Positions 30,117 to 38,228 are shown, numbered from the stretch's first letter. The stretch: DNA of 38,589 nucleotides from an uncultured Clostridium sp. (GCA_946500615.1 CAMMWP010000016.1:1-38589); one strand, 5' to 3'. The notes: generated by a model not told the origin, from the letters alone. Made by a program: numbers and translations.

Positions 30117-32135
30117 TTATCTTCCGCCCATTCCGGCCTCCGGCCACCTCCGCCGTCCGCCGCCACTAGAGAAGCCACCGCCTCCTCCATAGCCGCTAGA
30201 TGTACTATGGGCTGCAATTTGTGCAACTGATGTAGAATATGCTTTTGATACTCCTTGATTTAGCATAGATATTGGAGAAGTACCAATTGTATGTGTTGAA
30301 TAATATATAGGATTGCTTGAAAAATAAATAATTGGATAATTTTTCTTCATCTCTGTATCCCAAGAGTCTTCAAGAAATACTTTCGGATATTTTGCTTTCA
30401 TCTGATCTATCACTTTGTTAGCAATTCCAAAAGCAGTTGCATATACTAAATATTTTTCCCAAACAGCTAATTGTGGAACCTCTTTTTCATTTAATAAAGA
30501 ATAATCTTCTAAAAATCTTTTTAATGCCTCCCACTGAATTTTTTCATCATACCCTTTTTGTGTAATCACAGCAATTTTATTTTCTAACTTTCCTTTTAAG
30601 TGTAATGAATACAAAACGCAAATGACCAAAGGCAATATTCCAATTGTAAATGCTGTCATTGATTCTCTCCAACCTATCGCTAGAGAAATATCAACTGGAA
30701 GATGCAAAATAGGTATATTTATCATTCCAGCAAATACTACTAAGAAACTATATATACAAAAAATCACATTGAAAAATATGTTGGCACATTTTAATTGTCT
30801 ATACGTTTTTTCTTCTTTTTTATCAATATATTGCATCATATATAACTTATTTCTAGTTTCATTTACCATTTGATTTATACACATGCTATAATTTGAATAA
30901 TGCTTTTTAGCATAATCATTGAGTTCAGTAATTTCTAATGTTTCTTTTCCTTTACTTGCTTCTGCTAATAATTTATATACCTCATATTCTTCTTCCTGTA
31001 AAGATGTTCCATCTGCAATTAGAGAAATATAGATTTTTTCATTTTCTATCTCTAAAGCAATGATTTTCTTTAAGCATAAGTTTAATATTGTAGAAGCTAC
31101 CATTTGTGATTGAATACTTGAAGTTTCTAATCTTTCTTTTTCAAAATGATAAAGATAGATAGCTTCATTTGGTGTAGAATTTCCTTCTCTTGGAATATCT
31201 CTATAATATTTTAATTCTTTTTTTAGAATACCGTCATTTTCTTTTTGATTAATTTTTCTGTATTTGATAATTTTTATTACATAAATGATAAATATAATTA
31301 CATAAATTGCTATAAAAACAATTCTAGTTATCCAAGATAGTCTATTTGTTTCATTTGACCATTCTGTTTCTTCTTTTATAATGTTATCTATATTATGATA
31401 ATTTCTTTCTTTATTAGTTGATACCTCAAAAATATTTTCTGTTGTTACAACTCTTACTTCTAACATAGCACTAGGTCTCAAATTATTTATTTCAAATTCT
31501 AATGCATGATTAGATACTTTTTGAATGTTTCCATTTACTTGCCCATGTCCCCATATCTTCAAATTTTCTATATTTTTAACATCTTGAGGCAATGTAATTT
31601 TTCCTGTTAAATGTTTTACAGGGATTGCATTTTTGCCTTCTTCAATAAATTTCCAATAAAATTCTTGACAATCTTTGTAACTAGTAATAACATCTTCTAT
31701 TGTATAGGAAATTTGATATTTTTTATTTCCAGAAGATAAACTCATTCCTGTCCCCCAAGCAATTTCAAATACATTTCCTCCAATGTCTAATCCATAGAAA
31801 AGATCTTTTCCTACGTGATATGTTTCTTGATAAATCTGCTTTAATTCTGTATTTGTTTCCAAATCTTTTACTTTTACATTCGTAATGTCCCCATATAATG
31901 ATTTGGAAAGTGAAAAGTTTTTAAATAGGGTTCCTGTGTTTTTTACATATACATCCCATGTTTCAGTTACATCTATACTTCCGTCTTTGTTTAATGTTAC
32001 ATCATAGTTTAAATTGTTTAAATATTGTATTTTTTCTTGATTGTCATTTTCTTTCATAATCGTTCCGATCATAATCATACTAATAATAAATGCTATTGAT
32101 ATGATGATGATCAATTTTTTAAAAATTTTTTTCAC
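30117..32135 (-). CDS. DUF2207 membrane protein with glycine-rich tail
   Basis: This 672-aa predicted membrane protein matches DUF2207 (YciQ-like). It has a signal/TM segment (residues 4-26) and an extracytoplasmic beta-rich domain beginning LNNLNYDVTLNKDGSIDVTETWDV. A TM follows at about 270-290, then a cytoplasmic domain with EAIYLYHFEKERLETSSIQSQ, two TMs at about 440-490, and a C-terminal Gly-rich tail. The tail reads GGGGGFSSGGG and then RRRWPEAGMGGR. The last part is odd for the family, whose tails end in poly-Gly. Removing three single C bases (see findings) would turn it into poly-Gly ending GMGGR. GTG start with GGAGGGG 5 nt upstream. The function is unknown. Confidence 0.82.
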   Translation of the reverse strand: MKKIFKKLIIIISIAFIISMIMIGTIMKENDNQEKIQYLNNLNYDVTLNKDGSIDVTETWDVYVKNTGTLFKNFSLSKSLYGDITNVKVKDLETNTELKQIYQETYHVGKDLFYGLDIGGNVFEIAWGTGMSLSSGNKKYQISYTIEDVITSYKDCQEFYWKFIEEGKNAIPVKHLTGKITLPQDVKNIENLKIWGHGQVNGNIQKVSNHALEFEINNLRPSAMLEVRVVTTENIFEVSTNKERNYHNIDNIIKEETEWSNETNRLSWITRIVFIAIYVIIFIIYVIKIIKYRKINQKENDGILKKELKYYRDIPREGNSTPNEAIYLYHFEKERLETSSIQSQMVASTILNLCLKKIIALEIENEKIYISLIADGTSLQEEEYEVYKLLAEASKGKETLEITELNDYAKKHYSNYSMCINQMVNETRNKLYMMQYIDKKEEKTYRQLKCANIFFNVIFCIYSFLVVFAGMINIPILHLPVDISLAIGWRESMTAFTIGILPLVICVLYSLHLKGKLENKIAVITQKGYDEKIQWEALKRFLEDYSLLNEKEVPQLAVWEKYLVYATAFGIANKVIDQMKAKYPKVFLEDSWDTEMKKNYPIIYFSSNPIYYSTHTIGTSPISMLNQGVSKAYSTSVAQIAAHSTSSGYGGGGGFSSGGGRRRWPEAGMGGR

Positions 32136-32156
32136 TTTTTCCCCTCCTTTGCTTTT

Positions 32157-32168
32157 TATGATATCATA
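32157..32168. promoter_or_regulatory. Palindrome TATGATATCATA, copy 1 (DUF2207 side)
   Basis: A perfect 12-bp palindrome lies 22 nt before the GTG of the DUF2207 gene. The same 12 bases occur 76 bp away at 32233-32244, near the divergent gene. This is likely a shared operator or promoter element. Confidence 0.5.
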
Positions 32169-32213
32169 ATTTTCAAAAAATGGATATTATTTTTTACATT
32201 TTTTTAAAAATAC

Positions 32214-32244
32214 TAGACATGTTTTTAATGTTTATGATATCATA
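32214..32244 (+). promoter_or_regulatory. Promoter/palindrome TATGATATCATA, copy 2
   Basis: TAGACA (32214-32219) and TATCAT (32238-32243) are 18 bp apart and could be the promoter of the gene at 32291. The -10 lies inside the second copy of the 12-bp palindrome (32233-32244). Confidence 0.45.
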
Positions 32245-32290
32245 GAAAGGAACTAAAGAGAATTGGTTTCTTAAATGGAGGTAATGAAAT

Positions 32291-32665
32291 ATGATTAAAA
32301 AATTAAAAATATTTTCTACTATATTGGTATTTATAGCCATGTTGGTTTTTGTTCCAAAAACGTTTGCTGTAGATATGGATATAAATGAAACAGATACTCA
32401 AAATATTTCAAATAGTACATCTGATACAAATTCGTCTAATACATCTAGCACTTCTAATACTTCAAGAAATACATCTACAAATGCTTCATCAAGTAGTCAA
32501 ACAAATACATCTTCTACTAGTTCTACTTCTAATACAACAACCGTAATGGGAAATTTACCAGAAAATGAGTTAGGTCTATCTAATATTTTGTGTATTATTT
32601 TAATTGCTATTGGTGTTTTATTAATACTACTTGCAATTGCTATTTTGATTAGACTTAGCAAATAA
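32291..32665 (+). CDS. Secreted/anchored Ser-Thr-Asn-rich protein
   Basis: I recognise no family in this 124-aa protein. It has a clear signal peptide (MIKKLKIFSTILVFIAMLVF..FA, cut after FA at about residue 26). Next is a low-complexity region of Asn, Ser and Thr (residues ~33-85), then NLPENELGLS and a C-terminal transmembrane helix (~97-119) ending in a basic RLSK. It would sit with its flexible domain outside the cell. TGGAGGT is 8 nt before the ATG. The next gene has the same layout. They may be linked to the divergent DUF2207 gene through the shared palindrome. Confidence 0.72.
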   Translation: MIKKLKIFSTILVFIAMLVFVPKTFAVDMDINETDTQNISNSTSDTNSSNTSSTSNTSRNTSTNASSSSQTNTSSTSSTSNTTTVMGNLPENELGLSNILCIILIAIGVLLILLAIAILIRLSK

Positions 32666-32674
32666 TATATTTTG

Positions 32675-32705
32675 GATTTTAACTTTTGGGTTAAAATCTT
32701 TTTTT
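32675..32705 (+). terminator. Intrinsic terminator between the two anchored protein genes
   Basis: GATTTTAAC and GTTAAAATC form a 9-bp stem with a short loop, followed by seven T (TTTTTTTG). It lies just after the stop at 32665. Confidence 0.85.
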
Positions 32706-32809
32706 GTCCAATTTTTACATGTATATTTATTTTTCTTTTTAAAATAATATTAATGAGAATATATTGTTCAAATATTATTTTCATACTATTTTTTAAAGGA
32801 GGATTCGGT

Positions 32810-33277
32810 ATGCAAAAAAGATTATTGGTAGTACTTGCAATCATTGTTGCTATCATATTTTCATTTTCAGTATGTTTTGCAGCAGAAGATGTTTTAAAAG
32901 ATGCAACAAATACTGTAAGAGATGCTGTTAATAATACAGAAGATGCTGTAGAAGGTGCTATGCAAAATGCTGGTAATGCTATCAAAGATTCTACTCATAA
33001 AACTGAAAATACTATGGAGAACGCTGGTAACAAAATGGAAGAGTCTGGAAATACTGTGGAAAGAGATATAAATAATGCAACAGCTGGAACTAGAAGTAAC
33101 CAAAATACTTATACAGCTACAAGAACTTCTACTGATACAAATGCAACTTTCATGGGTATGAATGCAACTGCTTGGACATGGTTAATTTTAGGTATTGCTG
33201 CAATTGCTATTATTGCTGTTGTTTGGTATTATTCTAATCAATTAACTTCTGAAAATAATCATTCAAGAAGAGATTAA
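32810..33277 (+). CDS. Secreted/anchored helical-repeat protein
   Basis: This 155-aa protein has a signal peptide (residues 1-25, ending CFAAED) and a region of helical 11-mer-like repeats rich in Asn, Ala, Asp and Glu (DATNTVRDAVNNTEDAVEGA, then MQNAGNAIKDST...MENAGNKMEES). This resembles LEA/apolipoprotein or YtxH-type amphipathic repeats. A Thr-rich stretch and a C-terminal transmembrane helix (~122-144) follow, with a charged end. I chose the ATG at 32810, preceded by AAAGGAGG. The layout mirrors the previous gene. No enzymatic function is apparent. Confidence 0.75.
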   Translation: MQKRLLVVLAIIVAIIFSFSVCFAAEDVLKDATNTVRDAVNNTEDAVEGAMQNAGNAIKDSTHKTENTMENAGNKMEESGNTVERDINNATAGTRSNQNTYTATRTSTDTNATFMGMNATAWTWLILGIAAIAIIAVVWYYSNQLTSENNHSRRD

Positions 33278-33343
33278 TTTTTTATTGTATAGGAAACACC
33301 ATGCAACTTTTAAGTTTCATATTGTTTCCTATACAATAAAAAA
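33278..33343. terminator. Strong inverted repeat and terminator; related to dispersed repeats (E)
   Basis: Two 21-nt arms (33278-33298 and 33323-33343) are perfect inverse complements with a 24-nt loop. The inner ends carry TGTATAGGAAACA and its complement, the same motif that opens repeat copy A. The plus-strand end has a short T-tract only before the stem, so this is either a terminator for the gene at 32810 or a pair of repeat ends. Confidence 0.8.
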
Positions 33344-33451
33344 TGCTTCGCTTTTACCATTGCAGATAGAAGATAAAAATATTTTCTATCTGTTCTATTT
33401 TATTATTGAATCATATATGTTATAATATTCAAAAAAATGAGAGGTAATTAT

Positions 33452-33907
33452 ATGAATACTAAGTTAATTGCAAAAAATCCAACTGCTTATCATAATTATT
33501 TTATTGAAGATAAAATAGAAACAGGTATTGTCCTTTTTGGAACAGAAATTAAATCTATTAGAGCTGGTAAAGTAAATTTAAAAGACAGTTATGCCCATAT
33601 CAAAAATGGCGAAGTTTACATATCTGGAATGCATATTAGTCCTTATGAACATGGAAACATATTTAATAAAAATCCTTTAAGAGATAGAAAATTGCTGTTG
33701 AACAGAAAAGAAATTGAAAAACTAATTGGTCTAACTAAACAAAAAGGTTATACCTTAATACCTATTAGTATATATTTTAAAGGAAACTTTGTAAAACTTG
33801 AATTAGGTATTGGAAAAGGTAAAAAATTATATGATAAACGTCAAGATATAGCTAAAAAAGATGCACAAAAACAAATTGCTATCAATCTAAAAAATAAACA
33901 ATACTAA
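33452..33907 (+). CDS. smpB: SsrA-binding protein SmpB
   Basis: This 151-aa protein is SmpB, which brings tmRNA to stalled ribosomes. Family motifs are [29 protein letters not shown], the [27 protein letters not shown] stretch, [14 protein letters not shown], and the [23 protein letters not shown] end (here [15 protein letters not shown]) followed by a short lysine-rich tail. I chose the ATG at 33452, 7 nt after GAGAGG; a longer frame adds five residues. ssrA itself was not seen in the window. Confidence 0.95.
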   Translation: MNTKLIAKNPTAYHNYFIEDKIETGIVLFGTEIKSIRAGKVNLKDSYAHIKNGEVYISGMHISPYEHGNIFNKNPLRDRKLLLNRKEIEKLIGLTKQKGYTLIPISIYFKGNFVKLELGIGKGKKLYDKRQDIAKKDAQKQIAINLKNKQY

Positions 33908-33908
33908 C

Positions 33909-34014
33909 AATAGCGGGCTTTCTTAAACATTTTCTTTGTCTATAATATTTTAAAGCCCGCGTTATTGTTCTGTGCCAATTTTACGTAGTAAAATTGTGTG
34001 CATCTGTTTCCTAT
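33909..34014 (-). repeat. Dispersed palindromic repeat, copy C
   Basis: GCGGGCTTTCTT (33913 on) pairs with AAAGCCCGC across 30 nt. A second hairpin follows: CAATTTTAC and GTAAAATTG, perfect, 3-nt loop. The distal end carries CTGTTTCCTATTGTA. It is inverted relative to copy A. Confidence 0.8.
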
Positions 34015-34019
34015 TGTAG

Positions 34020-34056
34020 AAAAAAGAACAGGATTTATGTATCTTGTTCTTTTTTT
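34020..34056. terminator. Bidirectional terminator between smpB and fba
   Basis: AAAAAAGAACA and TGTTCTTTTTT form a stem of 11 bp extended by a few more pairs, with A- and T-runs on both sides. It serves the convergent smpB and fba genes. Confidence 0.85.
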
Positions 34057-34084
34057 AATATTAAGAATATATGTTTTTTTATCC

Positions 34085-35014
34085 TTATATTTTACCGGCT
34101 GAACCAAATACATCTCTCATTTTATGAGCTACGGTTTCTTTTATTAACTCTCTTGCTGGTGTCAAATATTTTCTTGGATCAAATGCACTTGGATCTTCTA
34201 CAAATACTTTTCTAATACCCGCTGTCATGGCTAATCTTAAATCTGTATCTACATTAATTTTAGAAACACCAGATATACTTGCCTCATGTAACATTTCATC
34301 TGGTACCCCTTTTGCTCCGGGAATATTTCCGCCATATTGGTTACACATATTTACTAGTTCAGGTATAACTGTTGAAGCCCCATGCAATACAATTGGTGTA
34401 TTTGGTATTCTTTCTTTAATTTCTTTTAAAATATCAAATCTTAATTTTGCTTCTCCTTTAAATTTATATGCACCATGACTTGTTCCGATGGCGATTGCTA
34501 GAGAATCACATCCTGTTCTTTTTACAAATTCTTCTGCTTGTGCGGGATCTGTATACATAGCATCTGATGCAGATACATTAACATCATCTTCTATACCTGC
34601 TAATTTTCCAAGTTCAGCTTCTACAACAACACCTTTTGAATGTGCATAATCAACAACTTGTTTTGTTAGTGCTATATTTTCTTCAAAATCATATTTTGAG
34701 CCGTCTATCATAACAGATGTAAATCCATTATCAATACACATTTTTGCTGTTTCAAAATCTGGTCCATGATCTAAATGAATAGCAATTGGAACTTCTGGAT
34801 ATTGTTCTACTGCTGCTTGTACCATTTTCATCAAATATCCTATTCTTGCATATTTAATAGCGCTTGATGATGCTTGTAATATAACTGGTGATTGTGTTTC
34901 ATGAGCTGCATCTGTGATCGCTTGCACAATTTCCATGTTATTGACGTTAAATGCTCCTACTGCAAATCCTTCTTTCATTGATTTTTCAAACATTTCCTTT
35001 GTCGTAACTAACAT
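34085..35014 (-). CDS. fba: Class II fructose-bisphosphate aldolase
   Basis: This 309-aa zinc-dependent glycolytic aldolase cleaves fructose 1,6-bisphosphate into DHAP and glyceraldehyde 3-phosphate. Motifs present are AFNVNNMEIVQAI, HLDHG at residues 80-84 (zinc-binding H83, catalytic D82), SVMIDGSKYDFEENI, VEAELGKLAG, AIGTSHGAYK, LHGASTV and SKINVDTDLRLA. The ribosome binding site AAAGGAGGA lies 7 nt before the ATG. The length is typical for class II enzymes of Bacillota. It is a single-gene transcript, ended by the terminator at 34020. Confidence 0.96.
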   Translation of the reverse strand: MLVTTKEMFEKSMKEGFAVGAFNVNNMEIVQAITDAAHETQSPVILQASSSAIKYARIGYLMKMVQAAVEQYPEVPIAIHLDHGPDFETAKMCIDNGFTSVMIDGSKYDFEENIALTKQVVDYAHSKGVVVEAELGKLAGIEDDVNVSASDAMYTDPAQAEEFVKRTGCDSLAIAIGTSHGAYKFKGEAKLRFDILKEIKERIPNTPIVLHGASTVIPELVNMCNQYGGNIPGAKGVPDEMLHEASISGVSKINVDTDLRLAMTAGIRKVFVEDPSAFDPRKYLTPARELIKETVAHKMRDVFGSAGKI

Positions 35015-35093
35015 ATCTTTTCCTCCTTTTTGGGTTTTCCCCTATTAATTTTGCTAAGGCTATTTTATTTCTAATTTATAAATATGTCAAGCA

Positions 35094-35202
35094 GAATAAT
35101 AGGCTTTTTTTAAACATTTTCTCTGTTTATGACATTTTAAAGCCCGTGTCATTGTTCGGCGCCAAATTTTACGTAAGTCAAAATTTGTATGCAATGTATT
35201 TT
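35094..35202 (-). repeat. Dispersed palindromic repeat, copy D
   Basis: A left half AATAATAGGCTTTTTTTAAAC and a right half TTTAAAGCCCGTGTCATTG match copy C with changes. A second stem, CAAATTTT against AAAATTTG around a 9-nt loop, is at 35163-35187. The base changes relative to copy C keep the pairing, pointing to a conserved RNA or DNA hairpin. It sits 30 nt upstream of the fba ATG region. Confidence 0.75.
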
Positions 35203-35254
35203 TATATATTAGACAGTTAGCATGACTTTTTAATATATAAAAATGAGAAGAAAA

Positions 35255-35422
35255 TTATTCCTTCCCATATATATAACTTGAACACATAGATTCATCTGCT
35301 TGTTTTGTCTTACAATTTTTAGTTGGTTCTACTTGGATGGCTTGTAATTTACACAAGTTTTGATTTCTTTCATTGTATTTACAAGTCTCTACTGTACAAT
35401 GTATTTTTTGATTTCCTTCCAT
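35255..35422 (-). CDS. DUF1540 domain protein
   Basis: This 55-aa cysteine-rich protein fits DUF1540: IHCTVETCKYNERNQNLC, LQAIQVEP and a final CSSYIYG, with about seven cysteines, likely metal-binding. The function is unknown; in Clostridia such genes are scattered. I chose the ATG at 35422, 6 nt after GGAGGTAAC; a longer in-frame stretch upstream starts from a weak site. Confidence 0.82.
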   Translation of the reverse strand: MEGNQKIHCTVETCKYNERNQNLCKLQAIQVEPTKNCKTKQADESMCSSYIYGKE

Positions 35423-35519
35423 TTTGTTACCTCCAAAAATTTGTATATGAACTTTATTTTTGTTCATACTATTATTATGTGATTTTTTTTTGTTTGTATG
35501 CAACTCTATTACAAATTAA

Positions 35520-35996
35520 TTATTCTGTATCACATTTTTCATTCATACATTTTTCTGGTGCTTCTTTAAAACTTAAATACCAACTAATTCCATTTCTATT
35601 ATCTTCTATTTCATTAACTCGTTCAATAAGGTTTTCATAAGTTTTTGGTGGTGCCAAAATTACTGGTTGATTTGGAATCCAATTTGCTGCGGTTGAAGCA
35701 TTTGCACAATCTGCCATTTGTAATGCCTGCACGATTCTAATAATTTCTGGGATAAACCTTCCTATATTCATTGGATAAATTAGAATTGTTCTGATAATTC
35801 CTTTATCGTCTATTATATAAACATTTCTGACAGTTTCTGTATTGCTAATATCATTTGAAATCATTCCATATCTTCTGGCAATTTCTCCGTTTCTATCTGC
35901 TATAATTGGAAAAGATATTTTTATTCCTGTTTTACAAAATATATCATATATCCATGCTAAATGTGAAGCATTGCTAATGTTACCATTTTTTTGTGC
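35520..35996 (-). pseudogene. Peroxiredoxin (Prx6 type), 3' part only
   Basis: An open frame of 158 codons encodes the C-terminal three quarters of a 1-Cys peroxiredoxin (Prx6-like). It has SNASHLAWIYDIF (compare xSHIAW), GIKISFPIIADRNGEIARRYGMIS, then VRNVYIIDDKGIIRTI and ADCANASTAANWIPNQPVILAP. The N-terminal ~85 residues with the peroxidatic cysteine are missing. The homology ends near 35975-35996, where a stop and unrelated sequence begin, next to a serine recombinase gene 40 nt further on. It has no start codon of its own in the proper place. The gene was most likely split by the element that carries the recombinase. Confidence 0.82.
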
Positions 35997-36034
35997 TCAT
36001 CCTATTTAAGCACTTTATATAAATTGCACATTAT

Positions 36035-37619
36035 TTAATTGTTCATAATAATGTTTAATTCTGAAAAATTAAAATATATGTATATGTTTTTAAATTCATC
36101 TAATTCTATTCTATCCACTAATTCAAATAATATTTGTTTGTTTGGCTTTTCAAATTTTAAAAATTCTTCAATGGCTTTATCAGCTTTTTCTTTATCTTGA
36201 TTTTTTTGAATGTTGCTTTGCAATAGTTTTATCTGTTCTTGAATATTTGCTTTATCTTTTTTTAATTTTTCCCTTTTTTCTATAAAATCTCTTGAATACC
36301 TAAAATAATCTTCATTTGTTATAACTTCATTTACATTATCCAGATACATTTTATCTAGCTTTTTTGATATAGCATCCATATTGCTTTTTATGTTCAATAA
36401 TTTTTGCTCTTCCTTTTTTATAGTATAGTTATAATTATTTTTATTCCTTTCATATATCTGTTTTAAAGCATTTTTATCACAGAATGTATTAACTATATCT
36501 TTTATGCTATCCAACACTTTATTTTCAAATCTTTTATAATTATAGTTACAAGTTTTACATTTTTTATCTTTTTCTCGTGCCAAACTACAATCTATATATC
36601 CGATTTTATTAATTTTCCCTCGATAACAAACTCTAAGTTGTCTGCCACAATTATGGCAGAAGATTAATCCTTTTAGCAGTTCATTATGTTTTGGGGTAGA
36701 TAAACTTTTTTTACTTTTTAATATCTCCTGTGCTTTAATAAATACATCTTTTGAAATAATTGCCTCGTGTGTATTTTCTACTCTTATATATTCACTTTCA
36801 TTTTTTTGTTTTCGTTTTTTAACCTTATATGAAACATTCGCACTTTTATTTTGTACAGTATTTCCAATATAGACCTCGTTTACAAGCATTGCTCTTATCG
36901 TTTTAGGACTCCAAGTTGTTCTTTGATATTTTAAATCGAAGTATTTACTTGGAGGCTCAATTCCTTCTTGATCTAAAATGTTTGATATTTTCTGCAAACC
37001 ATTTCCTTGTAAATATAGTTCAAATATTTTTTCTACTACATAGGATACATTTTTATCAATTTCTAATTTATTTTTATATACTTTACTTTTTTTGTAACCA
37101 TATGGAGCGATACTTCCTAGATATTCTCCTTTAAGTTCTTTTTCTTGTAAAACTCCTTTGATTTTTTTAGATATATCTTTTGCATACATATCATTTATAA
37201 TTGCCTTAAATGGTGTTACATCATTATTGGTACTATCTAAAAAAGTATCTATTCCATCTAGTATTGAAACATATCTTACATTATTTTCTGGAAAATAATT
37301 TTCTATATAATAACCAGTTTTTATATAATCTCTTCCAAGTCGTGATAAGTCTTTAGTAATTACCATATTTATTTTCTTATTTTCAATATCTTCTATCATC
37401 CTGTTGAAATCAGGTCTATCAAAAGTTGTTCCGTGAAATGCCATCATCTTTGTACTCATCTACTAATATAAGCTGTTTTTCTTTTATGTATCTTTGTAGT
37501 ATATCCCTTTGATTTGAAATACTATCACTTTCTAACTTATCTCCATCTTCACGAGATAAACGTATATAGATTCCTACTTTAAATGCTCTATTAATTGTAT
37601 TTTGATTGCTAAAATTCAT
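36035..37619 (-). pseudogene. Large serine recombinase of a mobile element, one frameshift
   Basis: Two overlapping frames make one protein of about 530 aa. The resolvase domain has catalytic Ser22 (YIRLSRED), a SISNQRD motif and DDGIS | GTTFDRPDFNRMI, then KDLSRLGRDYIKTG. The recombinase DNA-binding domain includes APYGYKKS and WSPKTIRAMLVNEVYIG. A zinc ribbon (FCHNCGRQL...CKTC) and a long coiled coil follow, with a DUF4368-like end. The frame is lost at 37433, where one extra base (C on the coding strand) between TCA and GGA breaks the join. The start at 37619 has TGGAGGTG upstream. Such enzymes integrate and excise elements like Tn4451/Tn5397. The protein is probably inactive unless the base is a sequence error. 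Confidence 0.85.
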
Positions 37620-37634
37620 TTGCACCTCCATTAT

Positions 37635-37654
37635 TCTAGCAATCACTTGCTAGA
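37635..37654. promoter_or_regulatory. Hairpin upstream of recombinase gene
   Basis: TCTAGCAA and TTGCTAGA form a perfect 8-bp stem with a 4-nt loop. It is 16 nt before the recombinase ATG. It may be an operator or a weak terminator. Confidence 0.4.
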
Positions 37655-37682
37655 GAAATTATATAGCTGTTTATCTAATTCT

Positions 37683-37820
37683 TCAAGTCACTTTGTTATT
37701 CTCTATCAAATCTTTTAAGTATATTTCAAAGGATTTTTCTATTTTAGTATTTATATTTTCTTTTTCACTATTATAGATGAAAAATATTTTATCTTTTGCT
37801 TGTATATTATTTTCATTCAT
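37683..37820 (-). CDS. Small element-borne protein, TnpW-like in position
   Basis: This is a 45-aa frame with an AGGTGA ribosome binding site just before its ATG, ending about 60 nt before the recombinase start. The pattern is a short lead, KIFFIYNSEKENINTKIEKS and a helix YLKDLIENN. Short proteins with a similar strand-helix look occur beside Tn4451-type recombinases, but sequence identity is too weak for a firm call. It is probably co-transcribed with the recombinase. Confidence 0.5.
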   Translation of the reverse strand: MNENNIQAKDKIFFIYNSEKENINTKIEKSFEIYLKDLIENNKVT

Positions 37821-37862
37821 AATTATTCACCTATGTAATTATTATTAAAATTTAATTTAAAA

Positions 37863-37892
37863 ATGACTATTGTTTTAATTTAAATTTATAAT
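37863..37892 (+). promoter_or_regulatory. Candidate plus-strand promoter for an antisense RNA
   Basis: ATGACT (37863-37868) and TATAAT (37887-37892) are 18 bp apart. The RNA would run towards the hairpins at 37962-38027. The -35 match is 4 of 6. Confidence 0.35.
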
Positions 37893-38082
37893 AAGATAAC
37901 ATATATTTTTTATTTGTATTAAAATGAGTACAGAAAAAGAAAAAAAGGTACAAAAAAAGAACGAATATTGGTGTGGTAATTTTTCCTGCCCAATATTCGC
38001 CAGCTTGGTGTTTTGACACCTTTTTTTGCTGTTTAGGAACTTTTTCTAAATCATAAGGAAGTGTAGATAATCGTAAAATCAT
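37867..38082 (-). CDS. Possible small protein of the element
   Basis: A frame from the ATG at 38082, with AAAAGGAAA about 8 nt upstream, encodes MILRLSTLPYDLEKVPKQQ, then KHQAGEYWAGKITTP, a Phe/Leu-rich run, and a basic end. The first 45 residues look like real coding sequence, but the region also forms strong hairpins and may be an antisense-RNA locus instead. I do not recognise a family. Confidence 0.35.
   Translation of the reverse strand: MILRLSTLPYDLEKVPKQQKKVSKHQAGEYWAGKITTPIFVLFLYLFFFFCTHFNTNKKYMLSYYKFKLKQ
37962..38027 (+). ncRNA. Possible small RNA ending in a terminator
   Basis: CGAATATTGG (37962-37971) pairs with CCAATATTCG (37990-37999). Next, GGTGT and ACACC (38007-38020) form a 5-bp stem with a 4-nt loop and are followed by seven T. 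On the plus strand this has the form of a structured RNA with a rho-independent terminator, antisense to the small frame above. Confidence 0.35.
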
Positions 38083-38187
38083 TTTTAAATTTCCTTTTTT
38101 TATCATAATGTCTATATCAAAATTTAGATAGCATTTTCTTTTATTTCTTCAATAGTATATTAATTGTCTTATTTGATTTTCTATAAA

Positions 38188-38217
38188 TTAAGCCAACATA
38201 AATAAATGTTGGCTTAA
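38188..38217 (-). terminator. Terminator after 64-aa protein gene
   Basis: TTAAGCCAACAT and ATGTTGGCTTAA form a perfect 12-bp stem with a 6-nt loop. It follows the stop at 38229 on the minus strand. The T-tract is weak. Confidence 0.65.
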
Positions 38218-38228
38218 GGAATCTAAAC

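Noticed and set aside
31700..31715. Copy of the TGTATAGGAAA repeat motif inside the DUF2207 gene
   Set aside because: Only about 13 bases match and they sit in normal coding sequence, so chance is likely.
33908..34084. tmRNA (ssrA) next to smpB
   Set aside because: The gap is filled by the palindromic repeat and a terminator; no tRNA-like ends or tag frame were seen.
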